Origin: JBEKHT01 sp049511715
GTDB lineage: Bacteria; Chloroflexota; Anaerolineae; Anaerolineales; RBG-16-64-43
Direction of reading: 5' to 3'
Assembly (NCBI GenBank): GCA_049511715.1
Contig: JBEKXU010000010.1
Location: 1-64,000, forward strand
DNA length: 64,000 nt
Shown: one piece after another, positions 1 to 8,709 of the stretch
How the letters are laid out: each line of letters opens with the position of its first letter
Numbering within the stretch: position 1 is the first letter of the stretch
Made by a program: the position numbers and the translations under genes
The notes under the pieces: model-generated
Databases searched by the model: none
What the model saw: only the letters and a program-made list of their open reading frames with translations
What the model was told of the DNA's origin: nothing

Positions 1-453
1 CACTTCACAGCCAGGGATGTGGTTTCGCGCTGGGACGTGGTCCAGGCCTACTCGCGAGCGACCGCCAAGACCGCCACGGCCTTCCTGGACAGCCTGACCG
101 CTCGCATGCCATTCCCGGTGAAGGCCATCCAGGTGGACGGGGGGAGTGAATTCGAGGCGGAGTTCGAGCAAGCCTGTGCCGCGCGGGGAATCCGACTCTT
201 TGTTCTCCCCCCGCACTCCCCAAAGCTCAACGCCTTTGTCGAACGAGCTCACCAAACCCATGCGGAGGACTTTTATGACCTCTACGAAGGCAGCTTTGAC
301 ATGCCGAGCGTCAACCACGCCCTTCACCGTTGGGAGAGGATCTACAACACCATCCGCCCCCACCGCTCCCTTGCCAAAAAGACCCCGGCCGAGTACCTTT
401 ACCGCTACCACCCCTGGGCGGCCCCGAAAGCCCATCTGTCTCATATGTCCTGA
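1..453 (+). CDS. IS transposase, C-terminal part (integrase core, cut by window edge)
   Basis: The reading frame is open from base 1, so the N-terminal part lies outside the window; 150 residues remain. They show the retroviral-integrase fold of IS481/IS3-type DDE transposases: the second catalytic Asp in QVDGGSEF and the catalytic Glu in NAFVERAHQTH, followed by the usual RPHRSL and TPAEYL tail. The protein would cut and join element ends. A possible right terminal repeat lies around 434-455 (TGTCTCATATGTCCTGAAC), next to the stop codon, which is where such elements usually end. The left end is not visible, so whether the copy is intact is unknown. Confidence 0.85.
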   Translation, partial: HFTARDVVSRWDVVQAYSRATAKTATAFLDSLTARMPFPVKAIQVDGGSEFEAEFEQACAARGIRLFVLPPHSPKLNAFVERAHQTHAEDFYDLYEGSFDMPSVNHALHRWERIYNTIRPHRSLAKKTPAEYLYRYHPWAAPKAHLSHMS

Positions 454-467
454 ACCCACGCAGGTGG

Positions 468-496
468 TTGACCCAAGGCCATGGCCCTCCTATAAT
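468..496 (+). promoter_or_regulatory. Strong sigma70-type promoter behind the IS end
   Basis: TTGACC at 468-473 and TATAAT at 491-496 are separated by exactly 17 bases. The predicted start of transcription is near 503, which leaves a leader of about 225 bases before the MFS gene. The promoter begins only about 15 bases beyond the stop codon of the transposase, so the insertion may have placed or replaced it. Confidence 0.7.
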
Positions 497-727
497 GGGG
501 GGCGCCTCAGCGGAAGAACAAATCCTTTGAGAAGAAAAGGCCCGGGCGGGATGCCCTGCGGACTGGCTCCTGCGCGCCTCGTCCGCCTGGGGCCATCCCG
601 ACGGGACGGAAGGCTTGGCGGCTCGCCGGAACCGGCAGGGCCGCGGAAGGATCGGAGGTTTTCCTCGGCGGCCCATTGGGGGCCGCTCGGAGGCGGCCGG
701 GACCCACTGATCCGTCGGTGAATCGAG

Positions 728-2011
728 TTGCGGTTTCCTAGTCTCTCCTTTGCCCCTGCTGAGGCCTCGCCCAAGCAGAAACGGAACTTCGCCCTTGTCC
801 AGTTGGATGCCGTGGGGGTCGGCTTGGCGAGCGCGGCGGCTCCCTTTCTGCCCGTCTTCCTCGCCCGACTGGGGGCCTCCGACCTGCAGGTAGGCCTGCT
901 CACTTCCATGCCCGCGATCACCGGGCTCGTGTTGGGAATCGCGGCGGGCCACTTCCTTCAACAGCAGCGGAATATCACGCACTGGTACAGCCTCACCCGC
1001 ATGCTGTCGGTGATGGGCTATGCCGCCACCGGGGTGCTGCCTTTTGTCGTGCCTCGGGAGTCCTTGGTCCTGGCCGTCCTCGGAGTCTGGGCGATCGTCA
1101 CCCTGCCCACGACCGTGGTCAACGTGGCCTTCAATGTGGTCATGAATGCCGTGGCCGGTCCCCGCGGCCGATACGACCTGTTGAGTCGACGCTGGTCGAT
1201 TCTTGGGCTGACCACGACCCTTGGCATTGCCGGGGTGGGGGGGCTGCTCGACAGAATTGGCTTCCCGTTCGACTACCAGCTGGCGTTTTTGCTGCTGTCA
1301 ATTGGCGGTCTGGTCAGCTACTACTTCTGCCAACGGATTGAACTCGAGGAACAGCCGAGGGCCTCTTCGCCCGCAGAAAGGACCAGCCTTCGTAACCGCC
1401 TGCGCAATTTGTACTCCCTGGTCGTGCAAGAAAGGGCCTTTGTGGAGTTCAACGCGCGGCGCTTCGTCTTCCTGTGCGGGGTGGCCCTGGCGACGCCCCT
1501 TTTTCCGCTCTACTATGTTCGCAGTGTGCAGGCCAGCGACGCCTGGATCGGCGTGATTAACACGGCCCAGTCTGCGGTTCTGTTCGTGGCGTACCTATAC
1601 TGGGCGGGCCAGTCCCGAAGAAGAGGATCAAGGTTTGTGTTGTTGGTGACCTCCCTGGCCCTTGCGGTCTACCCGGCCTTGACGGCCATGACGGTGAACG
1701 TCGCCCTCGTGGCGGCCTACGCGGGGCTGTCAGGCGTGTTTCAGGCCGGGCAGGACTTGGTCTTTTTCGATGAGCTCATGTCGACTGTTCCCCTTGAGCA
1801 GGCCGCGACCTTCGTTGGGGTTGCACAGACCCTGCAGTACGTTGCACTGATCGTTGGGCCCATGGCCGGCACGGCCCTCGCCGAATGGATCGGCATTGGT
1901 GGAGGCTTGTGGGTTAGCACCGGGGTGCGCCTGGCCGGGGTTGGTTTTCTGGCCTTGGGCGGCTGGCGCGGTTCGAGCGGCGCCCCGGCGCCAGCCACGA
2001 AGAAGGGATGA
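728..2011 (+). CDS. MFS transporter
   Basis: This 427-residue, strongly hydrophobic protein has about 12 predicted membrane segments, a charged central loop (around residues 215-235, EEQPRASSPAERTS) and an MFS-type repeat of small residues in the first helices (GVGLASAAAPFLPVFLARLG). It should move a small solute across the cytoplasmic membrane; the substrate cannot be told. The TTG start at 728 has no good ribosome binding site, so the N terminus is uncertain. It is transcribed away from the transposase and converges on the hydrogenase operon. Confidence 0.75.
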   Translation: MRFPSLSFAPAEASPKQKRNFALVQLDAVGVGLASAAAPFLPVFLARLGASDLQVGLLTSMPAITGLVLGIAAGHFLQQQRNITHWYSLTRMLSVMGYAATGVLPFVVPRESLVLAVLGVWAIVTLPTTVVNVAFNVVMNAVAGPRGRYDLLSRRWSILGLTTTLGIAGVGGLLDRIGFPFDYQLAFLLLSIGGLVSYYFCQRIELEEQPRASSPAERTSLRNRLRNLYSLVVQERAFVEFNARRFVFLCGVALATPLFPLYYVRSVQASDAWIGVINTAQSAVLFVAYLYWAGQSRRRGSRFVLLVTSLALAVYPALTAMTVNVALVAAYAGLSGVFQAGQDLVFFDELMSTVPLEQAATFVGVAQTLQYVALIVGPMAGTALAEWIGIGGGLWVSTGVRLAGVGFLALGGWRGSSGAPAPATKKG

Positions 2012-2210
2012 CCGGCTCCGGGTTGACAGGACCCGCGTCTCCATGCCTCAGGCTCTTTGGGCGAGTGAGTCGCTCCAACGCCTCCAAGAGCCGTAGCGGA
2101 TCGGGGACCCCTGTCGTGGGAGTGCCCCTGCCGGAGGCCGCAACGCCGCGCAACGCGTTAAGCCGCCGGCACCGCCTGGGAACCGGCGAGCGGGGGGATG
2201 AGCTCTCGGG

Positions 2211-2768
2211 TCAGGGTGCATCCTGGGGCTCGGAGCGGCCCGCGCCTGGCTGGTCCTCTCTTTGGGAACTGCCTGGTTCGCTTGAGGGACGGCCCGGCAA
2301 TAGTTGGGTCAAAATCCCCTGCAGCAAGTCGATGGCCGCCTCAACCGGAGGGCTTAGGGAGGCGCCGAGCTCAGTCGTCAGGGGTTGCACTCCCAGGAGA
2401 AACACGTCTGCCTGCGTCTCGTTGTGGATGTAGCGGGCACACAGGCTCAGGCTGGCGGCATGCGTAGACAATCCTGCCCCGGCGAGGCTGTCCGCCTCGA
2501 CCAGGGCCATTTCCCCGGGTTGGAGGCCCAATTCCACGGCGTCGACGAGGACAACCGTCTGAGGCTGGGCAGCCACGATCAGGCCCAGATAATTCTCGGG
2601 GATCTCCTCGGCATTGATGACGGTGGCGCCTACGCTGCCCTGTAGCCGCTTCGCCAAGGTCGGTCCGAACCCGTCATCGCCTCGCCATGGGTTCCCGATT
2701 CCCAGGATCACGGCCTTCCGGGCCTCGAGCCTACTTTCCAGGATGTTCAGCATGCTCTCGTCGGGCAT
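2211..2768 (-). CDS. hycI: Hydrogenase maturation endopeptidase (HycI/HyaD type)
   Basis: 185 residues. The N-terminal GIGNPWRGDDGFG motif, a later LVDAVELG and the THAASL histidine region are typical of the peptidase M52 family that trims the C terminus of the NiFe-hydrogenase large subunit after nickel insertion. The conserved acidic residues that bind nickel are present (the Asp pair in GDDGFG and the Asp in VDAVE). The Pro/Ser-rich C-terminal tail after about residue 155 is longer than usual. It is the last gene of the formate hydrogenlyase operon. The large subunit here ends 31 residues after its DPCxxC motif, as expected for either a precursor or a mature form. Confidence 0.88.
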   Translation of the reverse strand: MPDESMLNILESRLEARKAVILGIGNPWRGDDGFGPTLAKRLQGSVGATVINAEEIPENYLGLIVAAQPQTVVLVDAVELGLQPGEMALVEADSLAGAGLSTHAASLSLCARYIHNETQADVFLLGVQPLTTELGASLSPPVEAAIDLLQGILTQLLPGRPSSEPGSSQREDQPGAGRSEPQDAP

Positions 2769-2859
2769 CCCTTTGTAGGAAAAATCGCCGGGCCGGATCC
2801 GCGGATCCCGCCCGGTACCCTCTTTGCGATTTCCCCGGCTGGCAAGGATCGTGGGCTGC

Positions 2860-5268
2860 TCAATCGCCGCTGTGCAGGAAGGATCTCAAAGGCCGCAGCA
2901 AATACCCCAGGGTCAGGATGGCCGCGGCCGCGATCGTCACGGAGTACCAGGGGCTGATCTGCTCGGCGGCTATTCCGATCAGGTACTTGCTGAAGAAACT
3001 GCCGAAGGGCGGAAGGCCGGAGAGCCATAGGGCCGCGATCAGGAACACCAGAACTCGTCCTGGCATTTCCCCCGCCAGGCCGTCGAGCTCGTCAATCTCG
3101 GATGTCTTTCGCGTCCTGCGGATCGAGCCGCAGCAGAGGAAGAGGGCTGCAAATCCGACCGCGGCGGCGAGCAGATGGACGAGAGCCGCGGTCCAGGAGA
3201 GGGTGGCGCCGAGCAAGACGAATCCCATCTGGCTGCTGACGGCCATGACCAGGAGTCGTCGCAGGTCGATTTCGATCAACGCGAGAAGCCCCCAGCCGAA
3301 CATCCCTACGCATGCCAGGACACGAGCCGCCGTCAGAAGGTCAGCCTGCGCGGGCAGCCGCCAGGACACCAGGAAACCTGCGGCATACGCGACCCAAAGC
3401 GCGAGGGTAAGAATCATCCCGCTGTTCAACACCCTCACGATCTGGCCGATCCGGTCCAGCAGATCGGGCAATACCTGCCGATAGAGACGACCCAGCGCTT
3501 GATCGATGAAGCGGTACAAGACCTCGGAAACCCACGTCAGGGATCGGACCATGTAGCCGTAGAGGTCAAAAGCCCCCTGTTCCCCTCTCTCGTACAGCGG
3601 CTTCAAGGCTCCCAGCCGCCGGATCGGGCTGTAGAACTGGGTGCCTGGCACCCGGTACACTCCCGGATCCAGGACCTCGCCTCCCAGGAAAACCTCCACT
3701 TGCTTGGTCTCCCTCGGCCGACCCAGGAGGTAGAAGACAAATCCGGCCAGCAGGCTGACGATGAGCAAGAACGTTGCAAGCCCGGACTGCCAGATCCCCG
3801 GGATCACCGCCAGCTGCCCCGCCGGCCCCAGGATGGGGCGGATCAGCACGTTGACAGGCCACGCGTAGAAGACCCCGAATCCCAGGCAGAGCAGCGCGAG
3901 CACGGTCACGGGGATGATCATGGAAGCGCTGGATTCATGCACCCCTTCCAACCCCTTGGGCCGGTCCCCCCAGAACAGGGAATAGAGCAGCTTCATGAAG
4001 GAAGCCAGCGTCAGGGCGGAACCAAACATCGCCGCGATCAGGAAAAGCGGGAAAAGGGGCCCGCCCCGGTCGAGGATGCCCTGGTAGATCAGCCATTTCG
4101 AGACGAACCCGTTGAAGGGCGGCACACCCGAAATCGACAGGGCCGCCACCAGGCAGGCGGCAAAAGTCCACGGCATCGCCCCCGCCAGACCGCCGAGCTG
4201 AGAGAATTCTGTCCGTCCCGTCTGATGCTCCACCGACCCGCCGCAGAGGAACAGGCAGCACTTGTAGAGTGCGTTGTTGAGCATGTGGAACAGTCCCCCG
4301 ATCACGCCGATCGGGACCCCCGTTCCGATGCCAAGCACCATGTACCCGACCTGCGACACAGCGTGAAACGCCAGCATCCGGCGGAAATCATGCTGGATAA
4401 GGGCCATGAGCAGCGCGGCCACGATGGAGATCGAGCCCAGGGCCATCAGAATCAATCCCATCACTGGCGTCATGACAAAAAGATTAAGCGAGATCCGGGC
4501 CAGAAGGTAAATCCCAAGCAGCTTGTCCAGAGCGGCAGGCAAGTAGGCTAGCGTGGGTATTGGGGCCGAGGTGGATATAGCTGGAAGCCAGGAATGCAGG
4601 GGCATGGCTCCCGCCTTCGCAAACGCGCCGGCCAGAATGAGCACGTAGGCCGTTACGGCCAGCCATCCGCTAAGAGGCAAGGGCTTGGCTGTAAGATCGC
4701 TCAGGGTTATCGTGCCCGAGGCCTTCCAGAGCAACACGATTCCCATCAAGAGCGCCAAGTCCGCTGCTCCGATGACCAGCAAGGACTTGTTCGCGCCCTC
4801 GATTGCCTTCTCCCCTCCCAGGCTGACCATCCCATAGAGCACCACCACTAGGATGTCCCAAAAGAGCAGCAGCACGATCAAGTTGTTTGCCAGTGCCGCT
4901 CCGGCTGTCATGCCCAGCGCTAACAGCAGGTAGGCGTAGTGCTCGCGGCGCCGCGAATGATCCGCCATGTACTTCAGCGAATACAGCGTGAGAAGAAAGG
5001 CAAAGAAGGAAGCGGCGACCAGCACAAGACTTGCGAACGGGCCCGCGAGAAAATCCAGCGGCACGGTCAGGGCAGGGCCCATGCTTAGCCAGAGGAGGCT
5101 GAAGCGCAGATTCCCGACGATGAAGATGTAGACAGAGACCGCCAGAGTGGCGGCCACGCTGGCCAGGGCCAGGATTTCCCGGAGCCATTTCACGCGCTTG
5201 GGGATTACCAGGCAGACCAGTCCGGCCAAAGTAGGAAGGAAGATCGGGACCAGAAGAAGGCGATTCAT
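2860..5268 (-). CDS. Proton-antiporter-like hydrogenase membrane subunit with duplicated half-module
   Basis: 802 residues, an NuoL/HyfB-type ion-pumping subunit of the hydrogenase membrane arm. Residues 1-500 form a full antiporter module: Asp138 replaces the usual Glu in helix 5 (FWDIL), Lys218 lies in helix 7 (FAKAGAMPLHSWLP), Lys249 in helix 8 and Lys391 in helix 12. Residues 520-610 form an amphipathic stretch. Residues 663-764 then repeat 291-391: DFRRML/DLRRLL, LAGAMP/LAGEMP and SGVPPFNGFVSKWLI/SGLPPFGSFFSKYLI. Only the second half of the module is repeated, and its channel lysines are mostly absent. HyfB-type proteins are usually 600-680 residues. The start overlaps the upstream antiporter gene by 4 bases (ATGA). 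Confidence 0.85.
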   Translation of the reverse strand: MNRLLLVPIFLPTLAGLVCLVIPKRVKWLREILALASVAATLAVSVYIFIVGNLRFSLLWLSMGPALTVPLDFLAGPFASLVLVAASFFAFLLTLYSLKYMADHSRRREHYAYLLLALGMTAGAALANNLIVLLLFWDILVVVLYGMVSLGGEKAIEGANKSLLVIGAADLALLMGIVLLWKASGTITLSDLTAKPLPLSGWLAVTAYVLILAGAFAKAGAMPLHSWLPAISTSAPIPTLAYLPAALDKLLGIYLLARISLNLFVMTPVMGLILMALGSISIVAALLMALIQHDFRRMLAFHAVSQVGYMVLGIGTGVPIGVIGGLFHMLNNALYKCCLFLCGGSVEHQTGRTEFSQLGGLAGAMPWTFAACLVAALSISGVPPFNGFVSKWLIYQGILDRGGPLFPLFLIAAMFGSALTLASFMKLLYSLFWGDRPKGLEGVHESSASMIIPVTVLALLCLGFGVFYAWPVNVLIRPILGPAGQLAVIPGIWQSGLATFLLIVSLLAGFVFYLLGRPRETKQVEVFLGGEVLDPGVYRVPGTQFYSPIRRLGALKPLYERGEQGAFDLYGYMVRSLTWVSEVLYRFIDQALGRLYRQVLPDLLDRIGQIVRVLNSGMILTLALWVAYAAGFLVSWRLPAQADLLTAARVLACVGMFGWGLLALIEIDLRRLLVMAVSSQMGFVLLGATLSWTAALVHLLAAAVGFAALFLCCGSIRRTRKTSEIDELDGLAGEMPGRVLVFLIAALWLSGLPPFGSFFSKYLIGIAAEQISPWYSVTIAAAAILTLGYLLRPLRSFLHSGD

Positions 5269-6686
5269 GTCCCCAACCTCAACATCTGCGACACGACTCC
5301 GTTCACCACGCCGAGCAGCGGTCCCGCGGCCAACCCGAGGGCCAGCGAAAGCGCGGCGAAGGTTGCGACCACAGCCAGCATGATGGGGGTTCCCTCAGTG
5401 ATCTGCGTCCAGCGTTCCTGCCCCAGGAACAAGCGGTTAAAAAGCCTCAGCATGTACAGCAGGCTGATCAGCGCTCCCACAACCGCCAGGATCGCCCAGA
5501 CTATTCCGCCGCTTTGCACGACGCCCAGGATGATCATCAGCTTGCCGATGAAACCGGCTGTCGGAGGAAGGCCCACGATGGTCAGGGCACAGAGGATGAA
5601 GGCCACGGCCGTGACGGGCATGCTCTTGATCAGGCCCCCGAGCTCTCGGATGTCTCGGGTGTGCGTCTCATGTTCGACGATTCCCACGCAAAGGAACAAC
5701 CCGGCCTTGCTCAGGCTGTGGGCCAGCAGGAACACCAGGGCCCCGGCGATGCCCAAAGGCGTCATGCTGGCCAGACCCAGAAAGACCAAGGCGAGTTGCG
5801 CAATTGTGGAATAGGCCAGAATCCGTTTGGCGTCGTACTCGACCAGCGCCGCGCCGCCGGTGATCAGGATCGTAAGGACGGCCACCGCCGAGGCAACCAG
5901 TTGCCAGGTGGGAGTCAGGCCGAGAGTCGCAACCATGATCCGCGCGAAGGCGAACACACCGATGACCACGAGCACCGCGGCGTGGAGCAGGGCGGTTACA
6001 GTCGCGGGGGCCACGCCCGCCCCTGGCAGCCACACCTGCAGAGGCACCTGGGCGGATTTGGCGAGGATGCCCACCAAGAGGCAGATCATGGCCAGATCGC
6101 TGACCGGATAGCCGCGCAACGCCGCCAGATCCAGGGTTCCCGCCTGGTGCCAGATCATTTCCAGTCCGGCCAGCATGAAGAAGGACCCGGACACCGTCAT
6201 CAGCAGGGCCGTGTCCGCGTTGCGCAGGTGTTCGCGCTTGCGGTAGAACCCGATCAGTCGCCAGGAACAAATGGCTGTGATCTCCCAGAAGATGTACATC
6301 AGAAGGAGGTTGGCGGCGAGCACCAGGCCCATCATGGCGCCCAGGAACAGGACCAACAGGAAGTAGTACTCCCCCTGGTGCTCATAGTCCTTCATGTACC
6401 CCAGCGAGTACAGCACGATCAGCAGGCCGACGAACGACGAAGTCACGGCCACATACACGCCCAGGCCATTGACCGCGAATTCCAGATTCAGCCCCGGGAT
6501 GAGAAATGGGCCGAACGTTATTGGCTGGGCGGCCCTGGCGAGAGGGATCAGCGTCAAGGCGGAGGAGAACGTGGCCAGCGCAACCAGAACCGCCAGGGCG
6601 TTGCGGACGAAGGCGGAGATCCGATTGGCGGCCAGGATCAGGAAGGAGCCAACGATCGGGATGCTGAAAGTCGCGAGTGCGAGCAT
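5265..6686 (-). CDS. Proton-antiporter-like hydrogenase membrane subunit (NuoL/HyfD/HyfF type)
   Basis: 473 residues with about 14 membrane segments and a single proton_antipo_M module. The helix 5 glutamate (FWEITAICSW), the helix 7 lysine (LAKSAQVPLQVWLP), YDAKRILAYSTIAQL and GLPPTAGFIGKL are all present. It should belong to the ion-translocating arm of the membrane-bound formate hydrogenlyase. It lies 10 bases downstream of the HyfC-like gene and overlaps the next antiporter gene by ATGA. Which Hyf subunit (B, D or F) it matches best cannot be decided by eye. Confidence 0.87.
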   Translation of the reverse strand: MLALATFSIPIVGSFLILAANRISAFVRNALAVLVALATFSSALTLIPLARAAQPITFGPFLIPGLNLEFAVNGLGVYVAVTSSFVGLLIVLYSLGYMKDYEHQGEYYFLLVLFLGAMMGLVLAANLLLMYIFWEITAICSWRLIGFYRKREHLRNADTALLMTVSGSFFMLAGLEMIWHQAGTLDLAALRGYPVSDLAMICLLVGILAKSAQVPLQVWLPGAGVAPATVTALLHAAVLVVIGVFAFARIMVATLGLTPTWQLVASAVAVLTILITGGAALVEYDAKRILAYSTIAQLALVFLGLASMTPLGIAGALVFLLAHSLSKAGLFLCVGIVEHETHTRDIRELGGLIKSMPVTAVAFILCALTIVGLPPTAGFIGKLMIILGVVQSGGIVWAILAVVGALISLLYMLRLFNRLFLGQERWTQITEGTPIMLAVVATFAALSLALGLAAGPLLGVVNGVVSQMLRLGT

Positions 6687-6696
6687 GGCTTATCCT

Positions 6697-7638
6697 TCAC
6701 CACCCGACCAGCGCTAGGAGCACACCAGCGATGGCGACCAGCAGCAGTCTCCCCCAGAAGAGGCGCAGCGCTTGGTCCAGTTTTAGTCGGGCATGGGTGA
6801 TCTTGACCACAATGAGGATGACCAGAACGGCCAGGAGCTTGAGGACGAAGGCCACGATCGACAGCGCCGTGGGAGCGGTCGCCCCCAGAAAAAGAAGGAC
6901 GATCAACACTGGCAGGCAGAAGAACAGGATCGCCCGTGACAACCGGAACAGGGCCAACCCGCTGCCGGAATACTCGGCCAGCGGCCCCCCAATCAGTTCG
7001 GTGTCCGCCTCCGCGATGTCGAAGGGAAGGTACCCAAGTTTTGCGACCAGGCTGTACATTGCAACGACGAAGGCGATAAAGCCTGACACGCTGGCGATGA
7101 TCGGCCCGTGAGCCGCTTGGTACGCGACAATGTCGCCCAGGCGCACGGAGTGGACCTTGATCAGCACGGTGAAGAGGGACAGTAGGAAGACCAGCTCATA
7201 GCTCAGGATCATGCTGAGCTCGCGTCCGGCGCCGATGGCCCCGAAGGGGCTGCGCGAGGAAGCGCCCCCGATGACGAGCGCGATCGAGGGCAACACGCTG
7301 AGATAGATCAGCACAATCAGGTCCCCAACGAAATCCGAACCGGGGTGCAGGAGCGCCAGCAGAATGATCACCGCCGCCAGGGTCGAGCCCGCCACGGACA
7401 GGAGTGGAGCGGCCAGAAAACCCACAGCCTGGCTTCCCCGAGGGATGAACATTCTCTTGCCCAAAAGCTTGCCGATGTCGGCATAGGGTTGAAACCACGG
7501 GGGGCCCACCCGGCTCTGCACGATCGCGGTGACCTTACGATCCACCCAGGTCAGCAGCAGGCCGACGATCGAGGCGAAGAGGAAGCCCGGAAAGACCACG
7601 GTATAGAAGACGTCGGTCAGTACCTGTGTCCACGGCAT
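6697..7638 (-). CDS. hyfC: Hydrogenase membrane subunit HyfC (NuoH-like)
   Basis: 313 residues, eight predicted helices. It has the NuoH/HyfC/HycD signature loops: WVDRKVTAIVQSRVGPPWFQPYADIGKL near residues 31-55 and FDIAEADTELIGGPLAEYSG near 205-225. In complex I and group 4 hydrogenases this subunit anchors the soluble arm and links it to the antiporter subunits. It sits between the small subunit (77-base gap) and two antiporter genes in the same operon. Confidence 0.92.
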   Translation of the reverse strand: MPWTQVLTDVFYTVVFPGFLFASIVGLLLTWVDRKVTAIVQSRVGPPWFQPYADIGKLLGKRMFIPRGSQAVGFLAAPLLSVAGSTLAAVIILLALLHPGSDFVGDLIVLIYLSVLPSIALVIGGASSRSPFGAIGAGRELSMILSYELVFLLSLFTVLIKVHSVRLGDIVAYQAAHGPIIASVSGFIAFVVAMYSLVAKLGYLPFDIAEADTELIGGPLAEYSGSGLALFRLSRAILFFCLPVLIVLLFLGATAPTALSIVAFVLKLLAVLVILIVVKITHARLKLDQALRLFWGRLLLVAIAGVLLALVGW

Positions 7639-7715
7639 AGGTCTTCCCTAAAGAGGAACGCGAGCATGTTCAAGGCGAAATCATGGCCCGATTCGGCGGA
7701 CGCCGGCGAGGGGTC

Positions 7716-8171
7716 TCAGGCCTCGACATACGTCTGAGCTTTGATCTGCGGGCGGACCAGCCCCAGCGCCTCGGCGACGCCGTAGAGTATCGCCTCGGGG
7801 CGCGGCGGGCAGCCGGGGATGTAGATGTCGACGGGCAGGATCTTGTCCAGCCCTCCGCAAGTGGCGTAGCTGTCGAAGAAGATCCCGCCGCTCGAGGCGC
7901 AGGTCCCGACGGCAATGACCAGCTTGGGGTCCGGTACGGCATCATAGAGCCGCAGAACTCGCTCCCGGACCTGGCGTGTGACGGGGCCGCTCACCAAGAG
8001 GGCGTCCGCGTGTCGCGGCGTGTGGACGAGCCTGATGCCGAACCGCTCCGTATCATAGTAGGGCGTGAGGATGTCCACCGTCTCAATATCACAGCCGTTG
8101 CAAGATCCGGCATTCACATGATAGACCCAGATGGATTTCTTGAAGCACCAATTGAGGAGGCGGTTGGTCAT
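7716..8171 (-). CDS. hyfI: NiFe-hydrogenase small subunit (HyfI/HycG, NuoB-like)
   Basis: 151 residues. Ligands of the proximal [4Fe-4S] cluster are visible in GSCNGCDIE (Cys pair), VGTCASSGG and IPGCPPRPE. The short form, with a single cluster, matches group 4 hydrogenases rather than uptake enzymes. The ATG at 8171 overlaps the stop of the upstream ferredoxin gene (ATGA), which supports this start over longer in-frame choices. It passes electrons from the ferredoxin subunits to the NiFe site. Confidence 0.92.
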   Translation of the reverse strand: MTNRLLNWCFKKSIWVYHVNAGSCNGCDIETVDILTPYYDTERFGIRLVHTPRHADALLVSGPVTRQVRERVLRLYDAVPDPKLVIAVGTCASSGGIFFDSYATCGGLDKILPVDIYIPGCPPRPEAILYGVAEALGLVRPQIKAQTYVEA

Positions 8172-8707
8172 GAGGTGACGTCCTTTGCCAGAACCGGATC
8201 GTGCAGTGCCTGGAGGCGCTTGCATGGGATGCAGAGGTCCAGCCAAGACACCTCTTGGGGGGACAAACCAAGCGACTCGGGGATCTTCTCCAAGACCTTC
8301 CTGGCCATGCGCTGCGTCTCGATGGCGGCGCCGCACTCCCGGCAACGGACCAGCTTAAGTTGGAGGCTGATGCGCAGATCCCCCAGAGAGGGTGCTGCGG
8401 TTTCGAATTGCTGAGACATGGTCACAGCGCCCTCGGGACAGACATCCCGGCAGCGAGCGCAGTTGGTGCATCGGATCAGATTGAACTCAACCGTGCGGTA
8501 GCTGTCGTGGTCGGAAAGGGTGATCAGTCGCGAAGGGCAGGCATTGGCGCAGGCTCCGCAGCCGATGCACTTCTCCATATCCAGGTGCGGGACTCCCCGG
8601 AACCCGGGTTCCGGAGAATGCGGCCGGAACGGGTAGCCCAGGGTGACCTGTCCTGCGCGGAGACAGAACACCACCTCTTTCAGTTCGCTGATGACATCGT
8701 CGAGCAT
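8168..8707 (-). CDS. hyfH: HyfH/HycF-like ferredoxin subunit with extra Cys motif
   Basis: 179 residues. Two [4Fe-4S] binding motifs lie at about residues 47-57 (CIGCGACANACP) and 80-90 (CTNCARCRDVCP), as in NuoI/HyfH. A C-terminal half not found in the shortest NuoI proteins adds CRECG near residue 122 and CIPCKR near 159, a CxxC...CxxC pair that could bind zinc or another cluster. It lies between the large subunit (2-base gap) and the small subunit (ATGA overlap) and should carry electrons from the formate side to the small subunit. Confidence 0.88.
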   Translation of the reverse strand: MLDDVISELKEVVFCLRAGQVTLGYPFRPHSPEPGFRGVPHLDMEKCIGCGACANACPSRLITLSDHDSYRTVEFNLIRCTNCARCRDVCPEGAVTMSQQFETAAPSLGDLRISLQLKLVRCRECGAAIETQRMARKVLEKIPESLGLSPQEVSWLDLCIPCKRLQALHDPVLAKDVTS

Positions 8708-8709
8708 CG

